In this document: one piece after another, positions 1 to 9,360 of the stretch
How positions within the stretch are numbered: the first letter of the stretch is position 1
Layout: each line of letters opens with the position of its first letter
DNA from: CBDFLA01 sp965248915
Lineage (GTDB): Bacteria > Pseudomonadota > Alphaproteobacteria > M2410
Assembly (NCBI GenBank): GCA_965248915.1
Contig: OZ252216.1
Coordinates: forward strand, 1,984,001-2,048,000
Direction of reading: 5' to 3'
Length of the DNA stretch: 64,000 nucleotides
Translations under genes and position numbers: made by a program
Notes under the pieces: generated by a model
The model's input: only the letters and a program-made list of their open reading frames with translations
What the model was told of the DNA's origin: nothing
Databases searched by the model: none

Positions 1-1820
1 GCAATCGCGTTGTCGAGTATGACAATGGCGCGAAGAAGATTACCTATTCCGACGGACACGAAGAGACTGTTGGAACCGACGGTACCCGTACGATCGAGTT
101 TCCGGATGGCCATGTCGAACATTGGCACACAGACGGCAGGATAGAGTGTATGTTCGATCACGAACAAGGCGTTCTGCGCATCGTTGTGGGGCTGGATGGA
201 AAGACATCCTACTATCTGAACGGTGAGTTCGTTGCAGGCTGGTGGCCAGAGTTTCGGTCGGACACCATGGTTCGTTCTGCGTCCTTTATCGGTGTCGGTG
301 GCAAAACGCCGGTCGAACGTGACCGGGATCTTGACAAATTTTGGCGTTGGCTCTTTGGCGATCAGTGGGAAAGCGATCCGAGCGCGCCTGATCTTGAAGC
401 ATCTGACGCCGAGTACATTCGCTATGTCCGAACCAAACTGAAGCAATACAAACGCGACAATCCTGACGCTTTTAAAGAAGAAACATTTGACGAGTTTCTT
501 GAACGTCGCCGTCTCGAGTTGCGGTTAGCAGCCGGACTTGAGTGGGAAGGCAACTTCAAACAGGAGCGCGAGTGGCTTCGACAAATACTGGACGAATGGG
601 AAGCCGAACATTCTGACAATGACTTGCCACTAGATCAGTTGGTTTCAAAGCGGCTGGCGGAGGCCGAACTAAAACAGGACAAGCCTTTTACCGAGCGTGT
701 TGCAGTCGAATGGCGGTTTGAAGAGTTCATTCTCATTTACCAAGTCTACATGGACTGGATTGAAGCTCATCCATCCGCAACTCGCACAGCGGAACAAGAA
801 AAGATCCGCCGCCAAATCAAGCACCGTCTCGAACACTATCTAGAATTTCAGAAGTTCATCTATGAAGGCACACTGAGTGCGGCCTCGGGTCGCGAAGAGT
901 GGTTGAGACAAATGGTGGGCGAAGAGCGGTTCAATGAAATGAAACAGCTCTATGGGTCACTTCCGAAGCTCATTCCCGACGATGCCGGTGGCAGCGTTGA
1001 TCCCCTCGACAAGATTGCAGCGACGGCGCCCGACGTTGCTTTCTCATCGTTGACAGGGAAAACGGTGATAAACCGCGAATATGTGGGCGACGTGGTGCAG
1101 ATTCACGTGACCGGGATTGATGGTGAATCTGTCTTGTATAAACGCGAAGATGTTCAGATCGAATACGATTCCAAAAACGTGCGAATCGACATTGCACCAA
1201 AGCTCGACGTTGGACGCATCCTTATTGTCGGCAGCGTTGGCACTCTCAATCTGCTTGCCGTGTCAACAGTAGACGAAACAGGCAATGATGGGCTCTTCGC
1301 CATAGACGGCAGTATCGACATCAAAAATGGACGTATGCGCGAAACACTCAGAGCGCCGATGCGGAGCACGCTGGTAAACGAGGATGCCGCTGATCACTCC
1401 GTACGGCTTGGCAACGACACACTGACCACGATCGCCGTTCGGAACACCGAGGTCGCAGTCGAAGGCAAGAATGTCGCTTTGCCAAAAGGGGAGCAAACTT
1501 CCTGCCAAGTAAGATCTCCAAAGGGCAAGACGTCAAAAGGCAAAGTGGCAGCATGGGGATATGAGATGTCGGCCCAACCGGTGGCTCAAATATACACTTG
1601 GGCACCGATCTACATCCAAGTCGCCGGCCTCCCGGCAAATGAGTGGCTTTCAATTCGCTTTCGACCGAACCCAGGTCAGCAGATTGAACCACTCTATGTA
1701 GAAATTACAGGTAACCAGGCAACTGGGAAACCGGTCCAGGTCGCAAAGTACCAAACGGCGATGATTGGTCCGCAGCGCTTTGATGCGGTGGTCAAACGCC
1801 TCGGCAAAGTCGAAAACTAA
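1..1820 (+). CDS. large protein of unknown function, 5' end outside the window
   Basis: The frame is already open at base 3 and runs to a TAA at 1818-1820, so the ATG at 150 need not be the start; about 605 residues are visible. The first 50 visible residues carry short Asp/Gly/Thr-rich strand repeats (for example DGTRTIEFPDGHVEHWHTDG) reminiscent of YD or MORN-like beta repeats. The middle (about residues 110-310) is highly charged and Trp/Glu/Arg-rich, probably helical, and the last 250 residues look beta-rich and globular. I see no signal peptide, membrane helix or catalytic motif in the visible part and do not recognise the family. It could be the C-terminal part of a large surface or toxin-like protein, but nothing proves that. 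Confidence 0.75.
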   Translation, partial: NRVVEYDNGAKKITYSDGHEETVGTDGTRTIEFPDGHVEHWHTDGRIECMFDHEQGVLRIVVGLDGKTSYYLNGEFVAGWWPEFRSDTMVRSASFIGVGGKTPVERDRDLDKFWRWLFGDQWESDPSAPDLEASDAEYIRYVRTKLKQYKRDNPDAFKEETFDEFLERRRLELRLAAGLEWEGNFKQEREWLRQILDEWEAEHSDNDLPLDQLVSKRLAEAELKQDKPFTERVAVEWRFEEFILIYQVYMDWIEAHPSATRTAEQEKIRRQIKHRLEHYLEFQKFIYEGTLSAASGREEWLRQMVGEERFNEMKQLYGSLPKLIPDDAGGSVDPLDKIAATAPDVAFSSLTGKTVINREYVGDVVQIHVTGIDGESVLYKREDVQIEYDSKNVRIDIAPKLDVGRILIVGSVGTLNLLAVSTVDETGNDGLFAIDGSIDIKNGRMRETLRAPMRSTLVNEDAADHSVRLGNDTLTTIAVRNTEVAVEGKNVALPKGEQTSCQVRSPKGKTSKGKVAAWGYEMSAQPVAQIYTWAPIYIQVAGLPANEWLSIRFRPNPGQQIEPLYVEITGNQATGKPVQVAKYQTAMIGPQRFDAVVKRLGKVEN

Positions 1821-2226
1821 CTGCGAAGAGAATGTACGAAGCAAACAAACGCCAGGTCCGCAATGGGTCAAAAGCGGTCGACGAAGATCACGTCACGGCA
1901 GGTCTGCTTCGCGTCTAAGAGCCGACAATCACGATAACGGCACCGTATTTCCACAATGTGTATTGTGCGCCAAAACTGTCTCGGATATATTCAAATGAAG
2001 CGTCTATTGGCCAAATCAGAAGCATAGACCAACAATTGATGCAGGTCCCCAGTCGACGGCCACAATCCCCTCCGAAATAACGTGTTCCGCAAGAATAGGC
2101 GCGAATGGGTTTCGAACAAAAACGTCACATTGAACGATACTTACGGACTCTTTGGACTACTTCCTTTTTTGCTGGTTCTTGCGGCAATTTTAGGTAGCTT
2201 AATGAATCCAATTCCTACATCAAACC
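1821..2226. other. intergenic stretch left of the IS element, with a possible broken small membrane ORF
   Basis: No convincing complete gene. It contains copy A of a dispersed palindromic repeat (1948-1971). A GTG-started frame from 2082 encodes one clear hydrophobic helix (GLLPFLLVLAAILGSLM) and runs into the left end of the IS element at 2227, so it may be a gene fragment cut by the insertion; it could also be chance. Confidence 0.4.
1948..1971 (+). repeat. dispersed palindromic repeat, copy A
   Basis: 24 bases identical to 18017-18040. The centre is an inverted repeat, CACAAT-gtgt-ATTGTG, followed by CGCC. A diverged copy lies at 10740-10763 and a half copy at 18583-18596. All lie in gaps between genes of the accessory region. 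Function unknown: an operator, an RNA hairpin or a small repeat family are all possible. Confidence 0.65.
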
Positions 2227-3423
2227 TGTGGGATGCGAATTGCAATTCTTCACATGAATCTGAGAGATTTCCTAGTCTTGCCATGCGTAATCGTTTGGCT
2301 AGGATGTTTCAGTGATCCGTGATCTCGCCATACTTTTTGTCCACCTTCTTGTGACAATCGCCCGCTTGTTCGGACCTGGTGGCGCGCGATCCGTTGTTGC
2401 TGAAACTCTGCTCGTTAAACATCAACTCATTATTCTCAATCGCTCGCGCGCCCGAGCGCCGAGCCTGCGGCCGATGGACCGGGTTATTGTTGGGCTGTGT
2501 GCGCTCATGATGCGCCCTGCCCGCGTGTTACGATCAGCCATTGTTCTCAGGCCCTCCACGATCCTCAGCTTCCACCGCGCACTGGTCAAACGAAAATACC
2601 GCCTGCTCTTCACACCGAAAACTCGTGGCAAGCCGGGTCCCAAAGGACCCTCTGCGGAACTGATCTCGATGATCGTCGAAATGAAAAGCAGGAACCCGAA
2701 CTTCGGTTACCAGCGTATCGCCGATCAGATTGCCTTAGTCTTCGATATCGAGATTGACAAGGATTTGGTGCGGCGTGTGCTGGCCAGGCACTATAAACCA
2801 GAGCCTGGCTCCAATGGTCCGTCCTGGCTCACTTTGCTCGGCCACAGCAAAGATGCCCTCTGGAGTGTAGATCTCTTTCGCTGTGAATCACTGATCCTCA
2901 AGTCACACTGGGTGATGGTCGTCATGGATCAATTTACCCGGCGGATAGTCAGCTTTGCTGTCCATGCTGGCGCAGTCGATGGGCCTGCCGTGTGCCGTAT
3001 GTTCAACGGCATCGTCCGTGGATACGGGAACCCGCAATACTTAAGCTCGGACAATGACCCGCTGTTCCGATACCGCCAATGGGACGCCAATCTCCGGATT
3101 CTCAAAGTGACACAAGTAAAGACCGTTCCCTACGTTCCTCTGTCGCATCCATTCGTCGAGAGACTGATCGGCACAATAAGGAGAGAGTATCTGGACCACG
3201 TCCCTTTCTGGTCTGTCCACGATCTGGAGAGAAAACTATTGCTGTATAAAGAATATTACAACAAAGCTCGCCCTCATCAGGGGCTCGACGGCGCTCCGCC
3301 GGATGCGCAATATGGAAGAGTGGATCGAGAGATCACTCGTCTCGGCGCCTGCCGCTGGAAGCAGCACTGTCACGGTTTGTATCAGCTACCGGAGGCGGCT
3401 TGAATTGTAATTCGCACCCAACA
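2227..3423 (+). mobile_element. insertion sequence with one DDE transposase gene
   Basis: About 1.2 kb bounded by imperfect terminal inverted repeats: 2227-2248 reads TGTGGGATGCGAATTGCAAT followed by TC, and the complement of 3402-3423 is the same with three differences in 22 bases. It carries a single transposase ORF (2312-3403). I see no clear target-site duplication in the immediate flanks. The right end sits inside an AraC-type regulator gene on the minus strand, which it truncates. Confidence 0.75.
2312..3403 (+). CDS. integrase-core (rve, DDE) transposase
   Basis: A 363-residue transposase of the IS3/IS481-like integrase-core type in a single ORF. The first 110 residues are basic and contain an HTH-like segment (FGYQRIADQIALVFDIEIDKDLVRRV follows at about 125-150, the usual HTH_21-like module). 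The catalytic core shows the DDE triad: Asp in WSVDLFRCE, Asp in LSSDNDPLF, and Glu in HPFVERLIGTIRREY. The C-terminal YYNKARPHQGLDGAPP motif is typical of the family. The GTG start at 2312 lies about 85 bases inside the left inverted repeat and the stop overlaps the right one, so the element looks complete and potentially active. Confidence 0.85.
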   Translation: MIRDLAILFVHLLVTIARLFGPGGARSVVAETLLVKHQLIILNRSRARAPSLRPMDRVIVGLCALMMRPARVLRSAIVLRPSTILSFHRALVKRKYRLLFTPKTRGKPGPKGPSAELISMIVEMKSRNPNFGYQRIADQIALVFDIEIDKDLVRRVLARHYKPEPGSNGPSWLTLLGHSKDALWSVDLFRCESLILKSHWVMVVMDQFTRRIVSFAVHAGAVDGPAVCRMFNGIVRGYGNPQYLSSDNDPLFRYRQWDANLRILKVTQVKTVPYVPLSHPFVERLIGTIRREYLDHVPFWSVHDLERKLLLYKEYYNKARPHQGLDGAPPDAQYGRVDREITRLGACRWKQHCHGLYQLPEAA

Positions 3424-3951
3424 CGTGAGTCCATCCGGCAATCTGAGCATTTCATCTCGCATTAGATTTTCAATAAGCGACGGTCTAAAAGCCATAGCAA
3501 TGGACCGAAGCTTGTCATTGCACCCAAAATGGCTGAGTCGATCTCCACCGTCGGGAAGTGTTTCAATATAAAATGTGTTCGGACGGCGATCAAATTCACC
3601 GAGCTCCGGATACACGACATGCGTCGCTCCAGACAGTCGGAAATGCAAAACGATCCAACCGTCTCCTATTAATCTTTCACCGAAACTCTCAAAGTAGTCA
3701 TGTTCTGTCACGACAAGAAAGAACTCATCCGAGAAACTTACGACATCCTGATAACCTTGAATAATGGGGGTATCGTATTTGTAGCGCAATCCAACACCTT
3801 TTGGATACGGTTGGAAGTCCGATACCTGGCCCACGAACATGTCGTCATCTGGTTGCGCACCATTTACACGTCCAAGAAATTGAGCAAGGTTTTCGCTTTC
3901 AACATTTCCTTTAAGAAACTCTTCCGCAGCTTTAGAGTTGATTGCGTTCAT
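3424..3951 (-). pseudogene. AraC-family regulator, N-terminal half only, cut by the IS
   Basis: From ATG at 3951 about 176 residues of host sequence are read before the frame enters the IS right end and stops inside it. The sequence looks like the sensor half of an AraC-type regulator: the stretch GDGWIVLHFRLSGATHVV and the following PNTFYIETLPDGGDRLSHFG fit the usual N-terminal effector-binding fold of that family. The C-terminal double HTH is missing, and I do not find it on the far side of the IS, so the gene is probably dead. It may once have controlled the TonB receptor or amidase cluster next door, but that is only inferred from proximity. Confidence 0.6.
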
Positions 3952-4207
3952 TTCATTTCCAAGATCCTAACTGAACTGCGAGATTCTAACACACAAAGAC
4001 CAAACACATCAAATATTGGCAGAACTATGTAGGAACCGGAACACTCCCGTTGCAAATTTGCTATATATTCAGCCAACGCACCGATACCAGAATAGCCACA
4101 TCACAACGATTTGAGACAGAATCATTGCGGCGGAAACACTAGATACCCGCATCATCAAGATACCAGGGCGCAACTGCAGTCGAACAAGCAATTCTGCAGA
4201 CAAAAAG

Positions 4208-4236
4208 ACGGACAGGCATGCTCGATACCTGTCCGT
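4208..4236 (-). terminator. hairpin followed by a T run on the minus strand
   Basis: Perfect 9-base stem ACGGACAGG / CCTGTCCGT with an 11-base loop. Read on the minus strand it is followed by CTTTTTG, as in an intrinsic terminator. It lies about 135 bases beyond the receptor stop codon, so it would be a second or backup terminator. Confidence 0.6.
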
Positions 4237-4325
4237 AAGTGGGAGGAGGGAGATCAAAGAAATCGGTCGCGGCCGTCTTAATTCACCGCGCAAGACCTAT
4301 TAAGCACGCAAACTTTAGATTCAAA

Positions 4326-4357
4326 GGGCCAGAAACTTCTGGTAAAAATTCCGGCCC
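4326..4357 (-). terminator. probable terminator of the TonB receptor gene
   Basis: Stem GGGCCAGAA / TTCCGGCCC (8 of 9 paired) with a 14-base loop, 15 bases past the receptor stop codon. The minus strand continues with TTT after the stem, so the T tract is short. Confidence 0.55.
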
Positions 4358-4371
4358 CCTAGTCAACTTTA

Positions 4372-6405
4372 CTATCCGCCAAAGAGATCACCAAAATCAG
4401 TTCGGAAAGTAACTCCGACAGTTCTTGGTTTTTGCGGAATGGGAAAGAAACTAATGTCATTGTCCAATGCTTGGGTATTCAGGTCATTGGTAACATTCTC
4501 AACCCAAAGCACCGCTTCCCATCCGCGTTCACTCTCCAGACCAAACCGGAGGTTGGTCTGATTGCTGGAAGGTATTACCGACCGCGTGACGTGAATGTAA
4601 TCACTTCGAGCTGAAAACTCGAGCTGGCCAAAAGCGGTCAGGCCTGATGAAACTGGTCTCTCGTAACCCAAGATAGCAGAGGCCGTCCACTCAGGAACGT
4701 CCGCAATTCGGTCGCCCTTGGCATAGCCCAGTAAACCGGAAGGATCGGCGGCATCGAACGTAGCATCTACATAGGATCCAGCAATACTGACGGAGAGACC
4801 CTCAATATCAACCGGCGACCAGGTCGCGTCACCCTCAATACCGTAAACCGTGGCGCCTTCACCATTGATGATTTTAAATCCAGGGCCAGGAGGATCTAAC
4901 ACGACTTGAATGTCTTCCCAATCCGAATAGTAAACCGCGACATTGGCCATAAAACTGCGATCAGAATTCGAGAATTTTCCACCAAGCTCATAGTTCCACA
5001 CTGAATCATGCTCAAAAGTAGCATCTGCATCCAGAGGTGGCGTCAGGCTTGCTGCGAACACGGAAACGCCCGATGCCCTGAATCCACTAGATGCCGAAGC
5101 ATAAAACAGAGACTCATCCGAAGGTGTAAAAGTCGCTACCAAACGTGGTGTGAAAGAAGAATCGTCGGTATCTTCAGTTCTCACACCAATGAATTCGCCA
5201 TGCGCTTCCTCTTTGGCATAGCGACCGCCAAATGAGAACGCTAACTCGTCACTTGCCCGCACCGTAACATCAAAGAACGCAGCTAACTGATCTATGTCCG
5301 TGCGTGTGCCAAAGAAAAAGTCCGGGAAGTTTTCACCAGATTCAAGAGTCTTGTAGAATGCCCCAACCAACCAATCGAGAGTATCGGGACCGGATCCGGG
5401 ATTTGATGTCAGTCGAACCTCTTGCACGAACGCGCTGTGATCATTGTCGAACGCACTGTTAAAGCCGGTATAGGAACGACCAGACGCTTCATACTTATAG
5501 TCAGAAGTAGCGGACGTAAGTGTGCCGAAACCAAGGTCCCAGTTAAGAACCGCCGTCCAAGCTGTGAACTTGTTGTCACGATACTCGTCCACGCCAATAT
5601 TGTCGGTTAACAAGTCGCCCAAACCAGATGGATCATGATCGCCAAAGCCATCTATGCTCTGTTCTTCATGGTAGTAGGTGACAACAAGGTCCGCGTTGTC
5701 GGACAGGTTGAACTTCCCGATCGCGCGTCCACCACTTATTTGGTGACCATTGTGGTTCTCTTCACCTGTACTTACGTCGTCAATGAATCCATCCAGATCT
5801 TGATGAAACCCTACGATGCGAAGACCTGCTTTGTCTTCCGCAATCGGCAAGTTGAGCATGAAGTTCGTACTGAATCCAAACCCGCCATCATCGGTATTTT
5901 CACCGGTAATACTGAGTGCAGCGTCAAACCCTGATAGTTCGGGCTTTTTGTTGATCACCTTAAGGGCCCCGCCCATGGCACCCTCACCATAGAGCGTACC
6001 TTGCGGACCACGCAATACCTCGACGCGATCAACGTCGAATGTTCTAATTTCTGGTATTCTTTTCGCACTGGTTACCGGCATCTCGTCAATGTAGATCGCT
6101 ACATTGGCTGCCGTACCGTTTGCTGTAACCCCCATGCCCCGAAGAACAAAGGAGTTCTCACCCGGAACACCACGACTGGCAAAAAATGCGCCGGGGACAA
6201 AATCCAACATGTCATCAAAGTCTGTAGCATTGAGATCAGTCAGCAAATCACCACTCAAAGCCGTCATCGAAATCGGAACATCACTTGCCGACTGTTCGCG
6301 CTTCTGCGCGGTCACTGTAATTTCTTCAATTACCGCGTGGGATGCGCCAAAGCCCGCAGTGATCATGGCCAGCGCCCCCGCACTACTCAAAAGAACTCGT
6401 TTCAT
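4372..6405 (-). CDS. TonB-dependent outer-membrane receptor
   Basis: A 677-residue outer-membrane active transporter that would use TonB energy to import a siderophore or other large nutrient. The start chosen is ATG 6405, with GGGG 8 bases upstream and an immediate signal peptide (MKRVLLSSAGALAMITAGFG, cut near ASHA); the frame is open further upstream to 6558 but that part has no signal features. Right after the signal comes a TonB-box-like EEITVTAQKREQ, then the plug domain (about 35-160, with VLRGPQGTLYGEGAMGG) and a beta-barrel of about 450 residues ending TFRTDFGDLFGG. It is transcribed away from the amidase at 6977. The substrate cannot be read from sequence; the sphingomonad-like plug suggests a plant- or algal-type nutrient at best. 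Confidence 0.92.
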   Translation of the reverse strand: MKRVLLSSAGALAMITAGFGASHAVIEEITVTAQKREQSASDVPISMTALSGDLLTDLNATDFDDMLDFVPGAFFASRGVPGENSFVLRGMGVTANGTAANVAIYIDEMPVTSAKRIPEIRTFDVDRVEVLRGPQGTLYGEGAMGGALKVINKKPELSGFDAALSITGENTDDGGFGFSTNFMLNLPIAEDKAGLRIVGFHQDLDGFIDDVSTGEENHNGHQISGGRAIGKFNLSDNADLVVTYYHEEQSIDGFGDHDPSGLGDLLTDNIGVDEYRDNKFTAWTAVLNWDLGFGTLTSATSDYKYEASGRSYTGFNSAFDNDHSAFVQEVRLTSNPGSGPDTLDWLVGAFYKTLESGENFPDFFFGTRTDIDQLAAFFDVTVRASDELAFSFGGRYAKEEAHGEFIGVRTEDTDDSSFTPRLVATFTPSDESLFYASASSGFRASGVSVFAASLTPPLDADATFEHDSVWNYELGGKFSNSDRSFMANVAVYYSDWEDIQVVLDPPGPGFKIINGEGATVYGIEGDATWSPVDIEGLSVSIAGSYVDATFDAADPSGLLGYAKGDRIADVPEWTASAILGYERPVSSGLTAFGQLEFSARSDYIHVTRSVIPSSNQTNLRFGLESERGWEAVLWVENVTNDLNTQALDNDISFFPIPQKPRTVGVTFRTDFGDLFGG

Positions 6406-6976
6406 TTCATCATCCCCATTGAACGGTTTCACCTGGGAAGTCGGACAACGTCTACACGCTACCCACATCTCCACATCGAACACACTAGAAAGGGCTTGCG
6501 AAATAATATTATTGGCGAAGCACCAAAAACGAGGAATTTGGCACTCCCAACACATCAATTCATCCCAATACTGGTCGCATCGTCCATATCAACCGCCCAA
6601 AGAGCCTCAAAACGCATGAGCCCACACCATGCATTAAGGTTAACTATTCGGTACTGAAATCTGGTTTCGTCATACCCGCAGCGGCAGTTTACAGACCCCC
6701 ATCAGACACACAGCGCACTCGTTGTGGATTATTAGTTCGCAATAACACAATTTGCTCCGGGCTTCTTCGGCGAACAACTCAAGACAAACACAGTAACAGA
6801 AACGACTTACAACTTTTTTGTTCAATTCATCTAGTTCGTGGCTTGCAGTAATTGGTTCCTTTACGCCAAGAATAAGAGATCCAACTCGATCATGGTGATT
6901 ATCACGAATGGCACACGCGGTAATCGCGTGTCGTTCATCATCAGCAAATTCTACCTGAAAGGGTGTCGCTCCCGCT
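6406..6976. other. divergent promoter region between receptor and amidase
   Basis: 570 bases without a supported gene; it must hold the promoters of both divergent genes. The only clear structures I see are two inverted repeats at 6895-6931. Confidence 0.5.
6895..6931. promoter_or_regulatory. two adjacent inverted repeats upstream of the amidase
   Basis: GTGATTATCAC (6895-6905) is a palindrome around a central base, and ACACGCG-N5-CGCGTGT (6913-6931) is a perfect 7-base inverted repeat. They end 45 bases before the amidase start. They could be regulator binding sites or an RNA hairpin in the leader; no regulator gene is intact next to them. Confidence 0.4.
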
Positions 6977-8353
6977 ATGTGCCATCACAATTCCAACCTA
7001 GTCGAAGGTCCAACATCTCTAAAGGACATCGTCGACTTCACAACGAACGAAACAGACGGCTGTGAACAACTGGTGGATCGCTATTCTCGCCGAATAGAAG
7101 AATGCGACTCGCATTTGGGTGCATTCAGGTATCACGATTTTGAAGTGAGCCGTTCATTTGCCAGAGGTCTTGATTGCGAGAAAGACAAAGGTCGGCGACC
7201 CCTGCTTGGTGTACCTATTGCTGTAAAGGAGATAATATCTGTCTCTGGAATGCCAACACGCGCGTCCAATCACATTCAGGTTGGAGGTGAATGGAATCAG
7301 CAGGGGCCACTTGTCAACGAGCTAATCAATCTCGGATGTGTCCCTATTGGACTTACATGCTCAACCGAGTTCGCTTTCACCGCTATAAACCTAGATGAAC
7401 CGCAACCCAAAAATCCGGCTTTCTCAGGCGCGCATTTTGTGACCGGCGGGTCAAGTCAAGGGTCCGCAGTGGCCACGGCCGCCAACATGTGCGGTTTCGC
7501 GCTTGGAACCGACACGGGTGGATCGGTACGTCTCCCTGCCGCACTCTGCGGGGTTGTTGGCTACCTGCCAACTCATGGTCTCTTCTCAAATGATGGCGTA
7601 TTTCCATTGTTGCCAATCGCAGATTCAATAGGCCTATTTACTCGAAATGCAGAAGACCTGAAGTTTGTCTGGGACAAAATAATTCCCAATGATGAAACAG
7701 AGAATCGCGACGCAATCAGACTTGCAATACTTGAGTCAAAAGAAGATTTTGAGATCGACGGAGGAATTTGGAGTGCTTTTCAGTTTTTCAAGGCGGAATT
7801 GATAGCGAGGAAATTCGATTGCGTTTCTTTCGACGCTTTTTGGAAAAACCAACTGCCGTGCGACTACTCCTCTCTGTTTCCAATCACACTAGAAGCCGCA
7901 CTGGGGAGGAAGTTGACAGACGTATCTCATCTGATGGACCGAAACACCGCCTGCCAACTTGGTTCGATTGATCGTGTGTCCGAAAAGAGAGCAGAAGAGA
8001 TCTGCCAAGAAATCAATACACTCAGAAATTTGATTGACGAGATCTTCCCAACAAATTGTGATTTTTTCTTGTGCCCAACCACGCCAATGTTCGCAATAGA
8101 GCAAGCGAAGGTCAGCTCCCCCTCTGATGCCATGAAGTTTCAGACGCGGGTGGGTTGTCTCGCGAGTTTCGTAAACAAGCTCGGTCTTTGTGCAATATCA
8201 TTGCCCATTAATACCAATGAGGGGCCGATGGGCATCCAAATTGTCGGACGTCCAGGACAGGACAGAAGGCTGATTGACGTTGCCATTCAGTTGCAGAATG
8301 TCGCGGAAACGGTAAGTGAAGAATTGTTGTCAATTGGAGGACCTAGTCAATGA
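6977..8353 (+). CDS. amidase signature family hydrolase
   Basis: A 458-residue amidase that hydrolyses a carboxamide to acid and ammonia; the substrate is unknown. The Ser-cisSer-Lys triad is intact with family spacing: Lys84 in IAVKEI, cis-Ser159 in TGGSSQGSA and nucleophile Ser183 in GTDTGGSVRLPAA (75 and 24 residues apart, as in known members). No signal peptide, so it is cytoplasmic. The ATG at 6977 has only a distant GGG upstream. It heads a plus-strand group with the broken SDR gene and dsdA, which suggests use of an amidated or amino compound taken up by the neighbouring receptor; this is inference. It is not GatA-like in context, since no gatC or gatB is adjacent. Confidence 0.88.
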   Translation: MCHHNSNLVEGPTSLKDIVDFTTNETDGCEQLVDRYSRRIEECDSHLGAFRYHDFEVSRSFARGLDCEKDKGRRPLLGVPIAVKEIISVSGMPTRASNHIQVGGEWNQQGPLVNELINLGCVPIGLTCSTEFAFTAINLDEPQPKNPAFSGAHFVTGGSSQGSAVATAANMCGFALGTDTGGSVRLPAALCGVVGYLPTHGLFSNDGVFPLLPIADSIGLFTRNAEDLKFVWDKIIPNDETENRDAIRLAILESKEDFEIDGGIWSAFQFFKAELIARKFDCVSFDAFWKNQLPCDYSSLFPITLEAALGRKLTDVSHLMDRNTACQLGSIDRVSEKRAEEICQEINTLRNLIDEIFPTNCDFFLCPTTPMFAIEQAKVSSPSDAMKFQTRVGCLASFVNKLGLCAISLPINTNEGPMGIQIVGRPGQDRRLIDVAIQLQNVAETVSEELLSIGGPSQ

Positions 8354-8468
8354 AGGTGGGTTCTAGGTCTCTCAGAATGGGTCCGCACACACTCAGATTG
8401 GGTAAGCTTCTAGTCACTCCAAGGTGCCCGGTCCTCAGAGTCGATTAATCAGTAAGGAACCACCAATC

Positions 8469-9242
8469 ATGAGCGAAGATTCTGCCAAGCGAGTTCTTGT
8501 TACCGGTGCCGGAGACAGCGTCGGTCGCCTCATCGCTGAGTCCTAAAGCGCTGAAGGTGATTTGGTTCACATATGCGATGTCAGAGAGACAGCCGTTGTT
8601 TCGATGCTTGATGCCAATCCCAAGATCAGTGGATCAGTTTGCAATGTGGGGTCATCGACCGACGTTCGTCAGCTTTTCGAAGATGCCATAAATAGAATGG
8701 GCCAAGTTGACGTATTGGTAAATTGTGTGGGCATTGCCGGTGCACGCGGACCACTAGAAGAAATCTCTGACGACGACTGGAGAACGTGTATGGAGGTCAA
8801 CGTGAATGGGGCGTTTTACACAATGAAACATGCAATTCCGGGAATGAAGAGACGGCAAAAGGGTTCGATAGTAAATTTCTCGACGGCATCAACAAGAACA
8901 AGACTTCCAAATCGTGCACCGTACATTGTAAGCAAATACGCGGTCGAAGCACTCACCAAAAACACCGCTCGTGAACTCGGTCCATACAACATCCGCTGCA
9001 ATGCGATATTACCTGGCCCAATCAACAACGCCAGACTGAACGGTGTTTTTCAGCAGGTCGCATACGACCGTGGAATGTCAATTGATCAATTCGAAAAAGA
9101 AGCGCTTCGGTTTGTGTCGATGAGATCCAAAGTTGAACCAGTTGAGCTTGCTGACGTGGTTCTGTTTCTCTGTTCAGACAAGGCCCCACATATCACAGGG
9201 CAACTTGTGGAAGTATCCGGGGGTCTTGAGTGGGAGGAGTGA
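8469..9242 (+). pseudogene. SDR-family oxidoreductase with an in-frame stop at codon 26
   Basis: From ATG 8469 (AAGGA 10 bases upstream) the frame reads a normal dinucleotide-binding start (VLVTGAGDSVGRLIAES), hits TAA at 8544-8546, and continues in the same frame with SAEGDLVHICDVRE and a complete SDR to the TGA at 9240-9242. The rest is intact: an NNAG-like NCVGIAG, the catalytic Ser and Tyr-x-x-x-Lys (YIVSK), and the C-terminal ITGQLVEVSGG. So this is one gene with a single nonsense codon. A TTG at 8562 could restart translation, but that product would lack the glycine-rich NAD(P) loop. Either a recent mutation or a sequencing error; the lack of other damage argues it is young. Confidence 0.85.
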
Positions 9243-9360
9243 TAAATGTTACTACTGGATCCATAAACAGCCACTTAATCGTTGGGCTAGCCAAACTCAC
9301 ACGCGATACCTCTTGCGGACCTAACAGCACGCATCCTCAATCCCAACCAGGACGCGATTG

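Larger units (their letters stand above)
3952..4371. other. intergenic stretch with two hairpins downstream of the TonB receptor
   Basis: No supported gene. It contains two inverted repeats listed separately as likely terminators of the minus-strand receptor gene. A 74-codon open frame on the minus strand (4069-4293) overlaps one hairpin and has no gene-like features. Confidence 0.5.

Noticed and set aside
4069..4293. 74-codon minus-strand ORF after the receptor
   Set aside because: It overlaps a terminator hairpin and has no start-site or domain support.
6001..6657. 218-codon plus-strand open frame over the TonB receptor 5' end
   Set aside because: Antisense to the signal peptide and plug of the receptor; no domain features.
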